Positions 51,735 to 59,456 of a DNA stretch of 64,000 nucleotides are shown piece after piece. Origin of the DNA: Prevotella koreensis (GTDB lineage: Bacteria > Bacteroidota > Bacteroidia > Bacteroidales > Bacteroidaceae). Numbering within the stretch: the stretch's first letter is position 1; each line of letters opens with the position of its first letter. The notes beneath the pieces were generated by a model that was not told the origin of the DNA, made no database searches, and saw nothing but the letters and a program-made list of their open reading frames with translations. The translations under genes and the position numbers were made by a program. The stretch covers positions 984,574 to 1,048,573 of the forward strand of contig NZ_RYYU01000001.1 in the NCBI RefSeq assembly GCF_003977605.1, read 5' to 3'.

Positions 51735-53258
51735 ATGAGTATAACAAAGATTCACAGGATAGTGACGATGGATATCTGCCAATCGCACCCTAATAAGAAA
51801 GCATACAATACAGACACATATTATGCGAAGTTAGCAAACCAACTACTTGACGATTTCAGGCAACTACGTTTGGACTTTGGCAAGCAGACTTCACCTATCA
51901 TGCGGTACACATCAATCCTATTGGCAAACTATATGGAAGACATAGTAGCCGACAGTGGCCAATGGAGGTCATTTTCAGCCCTAAACCAACAGATGTTTGG
52001 ACAGACAATTCCTATGTATCATGATGTCGAGGCAGAATATTATCCTGACGAGCCAAGTTTCGAGGCTGTAAGATTCATAGTATGGCATGCTGTAACAGAG
52101 ATGGACGATATTTGGTGGAATGCAGATGACGAATCGCTTAGAAAAATGGCAATAGCGGCTTTCGACAGGCTGGACAGAACATTCGAACAAGCACCCGTCA
52201 ACGACCAACTGACAAACGACATCACCGATATGCTCCGTCAGGCTGGTGAGGATTTCCTGAAGATGAGACCTGCACTGATCTGGATATTCAAGGACTGCTA
52301 TCTGACCAGAAGTTTTACAGCAGAAAAGTTGATTGAGACACGCATAAAGGAGGCCGATGGCATAAACAACCTGATGCCAACAGAGTCCATGCGTATGTTC
52401 TATGCCATCATGTACAGCATCTTTACTTACAAAATTGCCCCTTTTGCTCTCGAACCAAAAGAGTATGTAGCAGCCTTGATGCGCACGAGGTCGATGCTTC
52501 GTGAGGCTCAGCAAATCATGGATATAGAGGTACTGCCCATGGGCTACTACCAGTACACTATAGATGATAATGGTCAATGGCTCCAGATGCTCCGTACCAA
52601 TGGTAAAAAAATAAGGGTAGCCCGTGAAGAGATAACGCTTGATGACTACGACTTGCGCCGACATGACGGATGCTGTGCTATTTTCGTGAAATATCTAGGA
52701 AAATGGCACATGAACGGCATCATGATTCCTATTACAGATATGGTTAGCCACTGGAATGATTTTGTAAAGAATGATCCCGATTATAAAGCAGAAGGAACGT
52801 GCGATGTGACAGGTAAAATGCTATTGAAGCAGTCTGGTGGCAAGGAAATCATTTATTTTCAAGATCTCGATGATATGAAGAGTTATCTGATGAAGAATAT
52901 GTCCTATCAGTTAGAACATTTCGACTTCTTCAAAGAGCAAGACCTGACGGGAAAGCATCCCTTATTATTCATTGACAAGAACGCCAAGAAATACGCGCTT
53001 CATTTCTCATTTGATTTTACACAATGCATAGCAGACCCAACCAATCCCTACTACGACGCTACGATTGAACGTAAGAACTCCATAGAAATGCTTTGGAATG
53101 ATAAGAGCATAAGTAGTGAAGCCATCCTCTATCTGTTAGAACACAACTACATACCAGATATTTATGATGATGCCCTAATCAGCCAGGAGAGTTCTCCAGA
53201 AGAGAAACAAGCAGATGTACGATTCCTACTGAGATATATGAGAAGAGAGAATTATTGA
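51735..53258 (+). CDS. DUF3843 family protein
   Basis: The product has 507 residues without signal peptide or membrane span. The opening MDICQSHPNKKAYNTDTYYAKLANQLLDDF and LANYMEDIVADSGQWRSF fit DUF3843, a Bacteroidales family of unknown function. Later parts include FIVWHAVTEMDDIWWNADD, an LEPKEYVAALMRTRSMLREAQQIMDIEVLPMGYYQY segment and the acidic C-terminus. ATG at 51735 is chosen over the upstream TTG. The gene is intact but isolated in mobile debris: an IS982 end lies on each side (51540 and 53463). Confidence 0.65.
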   Translation: MSITKIHRIVTMDICQSHPNKKAYNTDTYYAKLANQLLDDFRQLRLDFGKQTSPIMRYTSILLANYMEDIVADSGQWRSFSALNQQMFGQTIPMYHDVEAEYYPDEPSFEAVRFIVWHAVTEMDDIWWNADDESLRKMAIAAFDRLDRTFEQAPVNDQLTNDITDMLRQAGEDFLKMRPALIWIFKDCYLTRSFTAEKLIETRIKEADGINNLMPTESMRMFYAIMYSIFTYKIAPFALEPKEYVAALMRTRSMLREAQQIMDIEVLPMGYYQYTIDDNGQWLQMLRTNGKKIRVAREEITLDDYDLRRHDGCCAIFVKYLGKWHMNGIMIPITDMVSHWNDFVKNDPDYKAEGTCDVTGKMLLKQSGGKEIIYFQDLDDMKSYLMKNMSYQLEHFDFFKEQDLTGKHPLLFIDKNAKKYALHFSFDFTQCIADPTNPYYDATIERKNSIEMLWNDKSISSEAILYLLEHNYIPDIYDDALISQESSPEEKQADVRFLLRYMRRENY

Positions 53259-53259
53259 T

Positions 53260-53440
53260 ACGTTCACACATTGAAGTAGATTTCGAATTGCACTGACCCG
53301 TTCATCTGTCAGATTGGCAATACCAGTGTTCTCTATAAATGCAAATCCTTCTTTATTCTTGCCAATGACAAACTTACGTTCACTGCCGTCGATGTTGGCA
53401 AGGCAGGTAAAAATTTACATTTTATACCTGCTCAATGCGG
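53260..53440 (-). pseudogene. Fragment of an unrecognised mobile-element gene
   Basis: On the minus strand an open stretch reads TCLANIDGSERKFVIGKNKE and GFAFIENTGIANLTDERVSA with codon use like a real protein. It has no start and runs into unrelated sequence. It has the look of the 3' part of an accessory gene; the family was not recognised. Confidence 0.35.
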
Positions 53441-53462
53441 ATATTAAAAGCCGCATGTCCGT

Positions 53463-53484
53463 TGATAGTCTATGCGAGTTCGGG
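53463..53484. repeat. IS982-type terminal repeat, solo
   Basis: TGATAGTCTATGCGAGTTCGGGATAA-like sequence: GCGAGTTCGGGATAA matches the left terminal repeat of IS982 copy 2. No transposase follows. On its right, a frame ending NILRMSNRTTRKLLKK, stop near 53578 is another gene tail. Confidence 0.5.
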
Positions 53485-53681
53485 ATAAAAAACAATAGTA
53501 TCCCAAATACCTGAACCGCAACGAGGACTGAACATCCTGCGTATGAGCAACAGAACGACACGTAAACTATTAAAGAAATGATATAACTTAACGTGAATGA
53601 GCATAAATTATACGTAAATGGTACATAAATAATTGGGAAAGGTATTCCATATTACCCAATGTAAGCGAATTATAGTCAAAA

Positions 53682-53747
53682 ATGACTTTTAGTTTCAACA
53701 ACGAGCGGGAAGAGGGTAAGGACAAGCCAGCATCTTCTCGCCACTAA
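53682..53747 (+). pseudogene. 3' end of a traQ-like (DUF3872) conjugation gene
   Basis: The frame MTFSFNNEREEGKDKPASS and stop matches in form the C-terminus of TraQ/DUF3872 proteins of CTnDOT-like elements, whose gene lies directly before the lysozyme gene. The order here is the same, with the lysozyme start 11 bases after this stop. All upstream coding sequence is gone. Confidence 0.45.
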
Positions 53748-53758
53748 GACCGTAATTG

Positions 53759-54267
53759 ATGCGAACGATAAATTCTTTCATTTTACTTTGTGTATTCTGC
53801 CAGTTCTGTCAGCCGACCTTTGCCCAGCGCAGGGTGTGGCTGGCAGACTTGCCACCTTATGACCGTGCGGTAGTTGTCGTAAAATACTTTGAGGGACTAA
53901 ACGGCTGGAAGGATTTTATCCGTATGTTGGGTATAGGCATCAGCTGCAACCAGGAGAGCACTTCACGGCAGATATGACGGAAAGGCAGGCAGACTCGCTT
54001 ATCCGTGCCGACCTTTGGAAATGCTTTGAACACTTCAAGGGGTATGGTAAGGATGCACTATTGCTAACCTTGCTTGCCTATAACGTGGGTGTTGGACGAT
54101 TGCTCGGTTATGGCAAGCACCCCAAGAGCCAATTATTACGAAAGGTAGAGGCTGGAAACAGGAACTTTTATCGGGAGTATATCTCTTTCTGCCGATACAA
54201 GGGGAAGGTTTTGCGTGGATTAGTCAAACGGAGGCACGTGGAGTTTGCCCTATTTTATGTACCTTGA
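53759..54267 (+). pseudogene. Conjugative-transposon lysozyme, frameshifted (copy 1)
   Basis: Read through one frameshift the product is a secreted lysozyme-like glycoside hydrolase. The signal peptide is NSFILLCVFCQFCQPTFAQ. The body has LPPYDRAVVVVKYFEGLNGWKDF with a catalytic Glu in KYFEG, then YPYVGYRHQLQPGE in the shifted frame. LLTLLAYNVGVGRLLGY and FCRYKGKVLRGLVKRR end it. This gene accompanies tra genes in CTnDOT-like elements, where it helps the transfer machinery cross the wall. The shift is at the T run near 53922-53925, so the gene is probably dead. Two shorter copies follow at 55387 and 56567. Confidence 0.75.
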
Positions 54268-54368
54268 TACATCAATCCGTCCCACGCAACAGACTTGGTA
54301 AGAATTTAGCCCTAATTTGAAGGCTTTTTTTGTAGAATACCGCTATACTTTCAAAGATAGATTCCTTA

Positions 54369-54500
54369 TCAAGAGTTGCTGTATAGGTTATCCTCTTGTT
54401 CTTTCTTTTCTTTCATCCACCCTTCCTTATAAAGAAGAATGCCGTTGACTCCTTGTACGATGGTGATGTTTTCTTCGTCGATGATTTTTGTTACGCTCAT
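54369..54500 (-). CDS. Small 43-residue hypothetical protein
   Basis: The frame MSVTKIIDEENITIVQGVNG and an acidic/basic C-terminus lies 17 bases downstream of the methyltransferase gene on the same strand and could be co-transcribed. Composition is protein-like (Ile, Glu, Lys, Val). No family was recognised and nothing else supports expression. Confidence 0.35.
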   Translation of the reverse strand: MSVTKIIDEENITIVQGVNGILLYKEGWMKEKKEQEDNLYSNS

Positions 54501-54517
54501 AGTCTTATGTTTTGGGG

Positions 54518-55231
54518 TTATTGTTCGTTTTCAGTGCTTTCTCTTTGTGGTTTCACGCAGCGGAACAAGCAGACGGAAGCCATTTTTTCTGTCAGCACGT
54601 CATCGCCATACATACTCCGAAGTCGGCTTTCGGCTTCAGCGAAGGTGTCGTATGGAGGGTGGAAAAATCCTTTTCTTTCCATTACTTTCTTAACAAATAA
54701 ATCAGCCAATCGGCGTTCGCCCTTGACATAAAAGCAGCCGCAGAAGCAACCGCCGGGTTTCAGCACGCGGAAAATCTCGGCAAAGGCTTTTTCTTTCTCA
54801 GGGAAAGCCTGAAAGCCGTTCATCGACAGTACGCAGTCGAAGATCTCGTTGGCATAGGGAAGTTCTCCGACATCTCCTTGCTCCAAAGACAGGTTGGCTA
54901 TCTCCTCTGTCTCTTTCCGCAAAGCCGCAATGGCTATCATTTCTTCCGAATAGTCCAAACCAACGATCTCGGCATCTTTCATCCGGCGATACTTCTCGGC
55001 GGTGAAAATGGCAGTGCCGACAGGCACGTCAAGCAGTCGTCCCCGAAAATCGTCCGGTATGAGATCAAGCACTTTCCGAGCCAAGAGATTAGTGTCTTCG
55101 TTCCAAATAAATCGCATATATATCTTTGACCACCACTTCCGTCCGGTCAATAGGTCGTCGTAATGTTCCATCATCCTTTGGTAGGAATTGCTCTGTCTGT
55201 TTGCCATCATTTTCTTATCAAGAATGTTCAT
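54518..55231 (-). CDS. Class I SAM-dependent methyltransferase
   Basis: The product has 237 residues of the Methyltransf_11/25 group. Motif I is GRLLDVPVGTAIFTAEKY, where the usual glycine-rich DxGxG reads DVPVG. Motif II has the acidic residue in EIVGLDYSEEMIAIA, and IFDCVLSMNGFQAFPEKEKAFAEIFRVLKPGGCFCG is motif III and IV. It has no membrane span; the substrate is unknown. A TACTTTTG box (55243-55250) lies before the start. Its -33 TTG (55271-55273) belongs to the flanking 314-base direct repeat. It is one of two cargo genes placed in the same way. Confidence 0.8.
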   Translation of the reverse strand: MNILDKKMMANRQSNSYQRMMEHYDDLLTGRKWWSKIYMRFIWNEDTNLLARKVLDLIPDDFRGRLLDVPVGTAIFTAEKYRRMKDAEIVGLDYSEEMIAIAALRKETEEIANLSLEQGDVGELPYANEIFDCVLSMNGFQAFPEKEKAFAEIFRVLKPGGCFCGCFYVKGERRLADLFVKKVMERKGFFHPPYDTFAEAESRLRSMYGDDVLTEKMASVCLFRCVKPQRESTENEQ

Positions 55232-55242
55232 TTCTTATTTTG

Positions 55243-55273
55243 CAAAAGTACGATATCTGCTTCGTTCTTGCAA
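55243..55273 (-). promoter_or_regulatory. Hybrid promoter of the methyltransferase gene
   Basis: Minus-strand TTG (55271-55273), a 20-base spacer and TACTTTTG (55243-55250). The upstream half is inside the direct repeat and the -7 box is outside it. Confidence 0.55.
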
Positions 55274-55581
55274 TCGCCAATAATAATGATTTTTATTTCG
55301 GGTATCCTCTATGTATGTGAATAGGGAATCACAGAATATCATTGCGGATAAGGTAGAAAATACTGCGAATGTGTTTCGTATAAAACTTCAAAGGCGATGG
55401 CAAGGATACACTCCTGCTGACCTTGTTTGCCTATAATGTGGGTGTAGGTCGCTTGCTCGGTTATGGAAAGCGACCCAAGAGCCGACTGCTGCAAAAGATA
55501 GAAGCCGGAGAGAGAAATTTCTATCGGGAGTATGTTTCATTATGCCGATACAAGGGCAAGGTTTTGCGTGGACTGGTGAAG
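55268..55581 (+). repeat. 314-base direct repeat, copy 1
   Basis: It begins TTGCAATCGCCAATAATAATG and is repeated at 56448-56761 with the same length and about ten mismatches. The first 119 bases are unrecognised. From 55387 the repeat is the 3' two-thirds of the lysozyme gene. Confidence 0.85.
55387..55581 (+). pseudogene. Lysozyme fragment (copy 2)
   Basis: The frame from FKGDGKDTLLLTLFAYNVG to RYKGKVLRGLVK matches the C-terminal part of copy 1. The beginning with signal peptide and catalytic Glu is missing. The end is fused to an inverted fragment of another gene at 55582. Confidence 0.75.
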
Positions 55582-55667
55582 CTAAACTGTATCAGCACCA
55601 TGCCGAACGAAGGTATCCATGCGTTCAACCATCCGGCTTGCAATGTGGTAAAAAATGAATGTTCCAT
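55582..55667 (-). pseudogene. N-terminal fragment of an isoprenylcysteine methyltransferase-like membrane protein
   Basis: The minus-strand frame MEHSFFTTLQAGWLNAWIPS followed by FGMVLIQF resembles the start of ICMT-family membrane methyltransferases. It begins 13 bases after the stop of the DUF6796-like gene, so it was once its operon neighbour. It is cut after 28 residues at the junction with lysozyme copy 2. Confidence 0.5.
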
Positions 55668-55680
55668 AATGTTTCCGTGA

Positions 55681-56325
55681 TTATTGTCTTTTCATACATT
55701 TGTTCAATGTCAGAAGCGATACGGCAAAAATCAGGGTATGCACCAGATTGTTCCATCCGCCCGCTATCAACAGAAGAAACGGTTGCGGCAGCATTTTCCA
55801 AAGGAAATTGAGCCAGAGGGTGATCAACGGCGTCACTATCACTGTCCAGTGAGGGAATGAAGTCTGCTTTTGCAGCACCAATACAGAAAAGAGCAACCAG
55901 CCGATTCCCATTAAGAAAAAAGAAAAGCCGCCCAACCAGCCGGTATAGGAGAGCAAATGGTCTATGATTTCAGGATGTCCCTGCGACGATACGATGCCGA
56001 AAGCCGGAAAGAAGGCATGATAAGCACCTCCGACTATTATACTTACGGATAGGGAAGCGAGCATGCAGCAGGCTGTTTTTCGTCGCTCTTTCTTAACCCT
56101 GATAAACAAATGATAGAATCCGATGATGTACAGAACCGCCGCCAATGGTCCTATTATCCCTCCGGCAACGAGACGCTCCAAGGGCACCGTGCCCATAGAA
56201 AGCAGCAGATCTTTTTCCCGATCGGGAATGGGTTGTGTCGTAAAATACAGCAACATGTCGCCAATATACATCAACAGGCTACCCGTTATTCCTGCATATC
56301 CGGTCAATCTGAGTTTTTTATCCAT
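55681..56325 (-). CDS. DUF6796-like multi-pass membrane protein
   Basis: The product has 214 residues with six membrane helices (YAGITGSLLMYIGDMLLYF, LVAGGIIGPLAAVLYIIGFYHLFI, ACCMLASLSVSIIVGGAYHAFF, LGGFSFFLMGIGWLLFSVLVL and two more). The GDMLLYF, GPLAAVLYIIGFYH and GGAYHAFFPAFG segments agree with the DUF6796 family of Bacteroidetes, function unknown. The His residues in helices two and three could bind a ligand or metal. Promoter: TATCTTTG at 56423-56430 with -33 TTG (56451-56453) inside direct repeat copy 2. Second cargo gene of the repeat array. Confidence 0.6.
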   Translation of the reverse strand: MDKKLRLTGYAGITGSLLMYIGDMLLYFTTQPIPDREKDLLLSMGTVPLERLVAGGIIGPLAAVLYIIGFYHLFIRVKKERRKTACCMLASLSVSIIVGGAYHAFFPAFGIVSSQGHPEIIDHLLSYTGWLGGFSFFLMGIGWLLFSVLVLQKQTSFPHWTVIVTPLITLWLNFLWKMLPQPFLLLIAGGWNNLVHTLIFAVSLLTLNKCMKRQ

Positions 56326-56422
56326 ACCTTTTTCTTGTTATTTGAAATACGATATCTTTCTAAGATATTCATTCCGAAAAATACTTCTGCAATCATAAAT
56401 CATGATATAATAATGAGATTTA

Positions 56423-56453
56423 CAAAGATACACAAATAGAATATCGTTTGCAA
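56423..56453 (-). promoter_or_regulatory. Hybrid promoter of the DUF6796-like gene
   Basis: Minus-strand TTG (56451-56453), a 20-base spacer and TATCTTTG (56423-56430), the same arrangement as at the methyltransferase gene. Confidence 0.55.
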
Positions 56454-56761
56454 TCGCCAATAATAATGATTTTTATTTCGGATATTCTCTATGTATGTGA
56501 ATAGGGAATCACAGAATATCATTGCGGATAAGATAGAAGATACTGCGAATGTGTTTCGTATAAAACTTCAAAGGTTATGGCAAGGATACACTCCTGCTGA
56601 CCTTGTTTGCCTACAATGTGGGTGTAGGGCGATTGCTCGGTTATGGCAAGCGACCCAAGAGTCGACTGCTACAAAAAATAGAGGCTGGAGACAGGAACAT
56701 CTATCGGGAGTACGTTTCCTTTTGTAGGTACAAGGGCAAAATGTTGCGTGGATTGGTTAAG
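56448..56761 (+). repeat. 314-base direct repeat, copy 2
   Basis: Copy of 55268-55581. It continues without a break into the natural end of the lysozyme gene at 56800. Confidence 0.85.
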
Positions 56762-56800
56762 CGTAGGCGAGTAGAGTTTGCTTTGTTCTATATACCTTGA
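56567..56800 (+). pseudogene. Lysozyme fragment (copy 3)
   Basis: The frame FKGYGKDTLLLTLFAYNVG to KRRRVEFALFYIP and stop is the intact C-terminal part of the lysozyme; the N-terminal third is absent. An ATG at 56603 is internal and not a real start. The 248 bases after it hold only the promoter box of the next gene. Confidence 0.75.
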
Positions 56801-57020
56801 TTATCAAATACGCCTCTTGCTATATTTAATGTTTCGTAAAGGGCTTTTTCCTATTGGATTATTTTCCTTTCCCTTGAATGTATTAGATTAAGTTATTTTA
56901 TTAGTCCTGAAATATTATTACCCAACCCAAGCGCAAAGGTGTATAGTCTTTTAATGCCTTAAAATGAAGTTGAAACTAGAAGAAGTATTCAAGGATTAGA
57001 CATTTCTCGATTTATAATAG

Positions 57021-57028
57021 TATTTTTG
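57021..57028 (+). promoter_or_regulatory. -7 promoter box of the 358-residue protein
   Basis: TATTTTTG, 20 bases before the ATG at 57049. Confidence 0.5.
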
Positions 57029-57048
57029 CAAAAACTCATTTTGTCAAT

Positions 57049-58125
57049 ATGAAAAATTGTACAGTATCAAAGCATCCTATACATACTTTATTGGATGAAT
57101 TCTTCGCAAAAGAAGAAATTCGCAATGTGATAACCGAATATCAGAACAAGAACTCAAAAATCAGCAAGCGGTTGATGTTCAGCGACTATTGTCTCGATGA
57201 CAAGAATAAATCTAATGATGTGATGACTTTTGTGCTTATGCCATTCGAGAGTGAAGCAAAGCACTCTGAAATGCAGCAGAAGATTCACGACATGCAACCA
57301 TCAGACATCAAAAAGACGAACACGGTGAATGAAACCTTTCTGTCTTACTTGAAGAGTGAAAACGTGTTGATTTTCTCGTTTGTGTTCGATGATAGAAAGC
57401 ATTTTCTTGCTCTATCGCACAACCAATGTTTGGAGGGGGTTAAAAGAACTTTACAAACGATTTGCGACTGCCATGAGGGGTGGAAGAGAACGGCTGACAA
57501 TGAAGACATTATAGAGCATTATAAGAACGTAGTAAATAAGCTAAAACAACTACTCGCAACGCTTAACGGTAAGAATCCTGACATCAATTTGCTCAATGAT
57601 ATCTTAATTACGGCATTCTTGGGCGCATTTGTATCGGCGAAGGTCTTGGAGAATTTGTCAATAGACATATTTGGATGGTTCAGCGACCGTGACAAGGTTA
57701 TCTCGGGCAAGAACAATATAATTGTACCGATATTCAACTACTATCAACACAACATGCTTGGTGGTAAACAGTTCAAACTCTGCACCTTCACTCCTGACGA
57801 CAAGGTGGAGCCTTTCTTCGACGATTTCAACCGTATCGCAGATGTGGTTACAGGAGCGATCGCCGACTACAATTTGGAAGAGAACTACATCACTGCTGAC
57901 AAGGTCAACACAGTCCTTATCCATTTACTTGCCGACAATAAGCAAGTATTCATTTTCCGTATCCACAAGATAGATGACAACTATCATGTAGGGCAGATTA
58001 CGATGCATCCGAAGCTAAGGTTCAAAATTATTGTGCAAAATTTTATTTGTGGAATGAAGCAGGTAATTTCGAAGTGGAACGAGAAAATGGGAAGCATCAT
58101 CCTACGAGGTAAAAAAGGCGGTTAG
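57049..58125 (+). CDS. Unrecognised 358-residue accessory protein
   Basis: No family was recognised. The protein is soluble, with no signal peptide or clear membrane span. It has a charged N-terminal half (FAKEEIRNVITEYQNKNSK, FVLMPFESEAKHSEMQQKI), a predicted helical middle (EHYKNVVNKLKQLLATLNG) and a small hydrophobic patch LLNDILITAFLGAFVSAKVL. The C-terminal half is rich in aromatic and acidic residues (FCTFTPDD-like LCTFTPDDKVEPFFDDFNRIADVV, IFRIHKIDDNYHVGQITMHP). It has its own promoter box, an intact frame and protein-like codon use amid pseudogenes, which suggests recent acquisition or selection. A stress or defence role is possible but not supported by any motif. Confidence 0.6.
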   Translation: MKNCTVSKHPIHTLLDEFFAKEEIRNVITEYQNKNSKISKRLMFSDYCLDDKNKSNDVMTFVLMPFESEAKHSEMQQKIHDMQPSDIKKTNTVNETFLSYLKSENVLIFSFVFDDRKHFLALSHNQCLEGVKRTLQTICDCHEGWKRTADNEDIIEHYKNVVNKLKQLLATLNGKNPDINLLNDILITAFLGAFVSAKVLENLSIDIFGWFSDRDKVISGKNNIIVPIFNYYQHNMLGGKQFKLCTFTPDDKVEPFFDDFNRIADVVTGAIADYNLEENYITADKVNTVLIHLLADNKQVFIFRIHKIDDNYHVGQITMHPKLRFKIIVQNFICGMKQVISKWNEKMGSIILRGKKGG

Positions 58126-58377
58126 TAATACGAAAAAGGAAACTGAACTCTTTCTAAGTTAACTAGTTTATTGATAGCTGACCTTAACTTCTCTTTGTTG
58201 TCGGATATGGTTATTGTATTTCTCGAGCAAAGCTCTCAACAACACGTGATAACCCTAATAAGAATATTCGGTATTTGGCTTTCACTTTATTCGCCGATTT
58301 TTCAATTCATCTGCATAGTTATAGATAATGTTTTCTATCTCTGTTTTCATATCTCTAATTGTTTAATGGTCCATACT
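58126..58377. other. Mostly non-coding interval
   Basis: On the minus strand a 22-codon frame (58282-58350, MKTEIENIIYNYADELKNRR) follows the PcfJ remnant and may be the start of another transfer-region gene. Nothing else was recognised. Confidence 0.3.
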
Positions 58378-58800
58378 TTATGCAGTCGCTTTCATTCTTC
58401 GGCTTATTAGTCCTCGATTAGCATTGACGAGGTTTACTATCTGCTCGTGGTATTCTGTGTTCTTGTTGCATACTCCACGACTTTGCACTACCTCCAAAGT
58501 TCTTAATGATACTTCAATGGTCTCTATTCGCTTGCCTTCAATGGTAGCTGAAAGGATAAGAGAGTCTTCCTTGAGGTAATAGGCGTTGGAAACAGACAAT
58601 GGTGCATTGATACACCTTCTTCCAAATGCTTCTGCACGCTCTCCAATACGTGGACTTGGATTGTGCCGTCCGTGAAACAGATATCGAAAAATTTTGATTT
58701 GAGTTCCTTGAAACGTTTTTCATCTTCCATTGCCTTCTTTTGCTTCTGTCTTATCTCCTCCCTTTCACGCTGTCTGAGAAGATCCTCGTGCTTGCGATTG
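58378..58800 (-). pseudogene. PcfJ-like protein, C-terminal remnant with frameshift
   Basis: A charged helix (HEDLLRQREREEIRQKQKAM) leads into SKFFDICFTDGTIQVHVLES and GVSMHHCLF. After a one-base shift near 58595 the frame continues NAYYLKEDSLILSATIEGKR and EVVQSRGVCNKNTEYHEQI. These are hallmarks of PcfJ-type proteins carried on plasmids and conjugative elements. The N-terminal two-thirds are missing and the upstream side is joined to an unrelated S8-protease-like fragment. Confidence 0.6.
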
Positions 58801-59444
58801 GGTTTGCTTTTCGTCTGCTAACGATTCAACGGCAAATAGTTTGTTTTTATCCGAAAGCATTTCAAAGTTGAAAGGCAAAGATTCTGCTTCTGGAACTGTC
58901 TTTTCTCCCACAACCGTATCTTCTTCTTGAACTTCGAGCAAGTTAATGGTTTCAAGAGAAGCAACTTTGTAGCGAAGGTTGCTTTTTACTCTTGCCCCCT
59001 CAATATTTTCCTGTGTTCCTTCCAACTTTTCCATTACCTTCTGGTTGATGAAAACTTCTGGCTCGTAATCTGCATCGAATCCTTCAGGTTCTATATCAAA
59101 TGCATACATCTTCACATCTTCTTCTACTGCCAAAACTCCTTCCTGATTTGCAAGGTTCTTTCCTTCTTCCGATGTAAACTCAAGTACTGAAACTCCAAGG
59201 TTATCAAAGTGCAAGACATTTTCTTTCAAAGCAGCTCTGTCGGCAGCCATGAAAGATACCCCTTTTTTCATTCTTGCTTGCTTTACTCTTAATAGTTTTA
59301 CTGCAGAAACTTTACTAACATCCTGATTTGCATAGGTTACTAAAAATCTTTTGTTATTTTATCAGACATAGTTTTTACTAATTTAGGTTTACTACTCGTA
59401 TGGCTTTTCGTTTCCGCCCCGTTTTTAAGGGTTTCTGGATTCAT
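58765..59444 (-). pseudogene. S8-protease-like N-terminal region, frameshifted and truncated
   Basis: Starting at 59444 the frame reads MNPETLKNGAETK to MSDKITKDF and stops. Restoring one T in the T5 run near 59345 continues it as LVTYANQDVSKVSAVKLLRV, then MKKGVSFMAADRAALKENV and LGVSVLEFTSEEGKNLANQE. GVLAVEEDVKMYAFD completes an inhibitor I9/subtilisin prodomain pattern. The catalytic domain is absent; the frame instead runs out at the junction with the PcfJ remnant. The frame from 59271 to 58765 alone is open. IS982 copy 2 sits directly upstream of the start. Confidence 0.55.
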
Positions 59445-59456
59445 TGTCTTTATTGC

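Noticed and set aside
53314..53514. 66-residue plus-strand frame
   Set aside because: The minus strand of the same stretch reads as a more protein-like fragment; the plus frame is a shadow.
56603..56800. 65-residue gene starting at an internal ATG
   Set aside because: It is the C-terminal part of a truncated lysozyme gene whose frame begins upstream at 56567.
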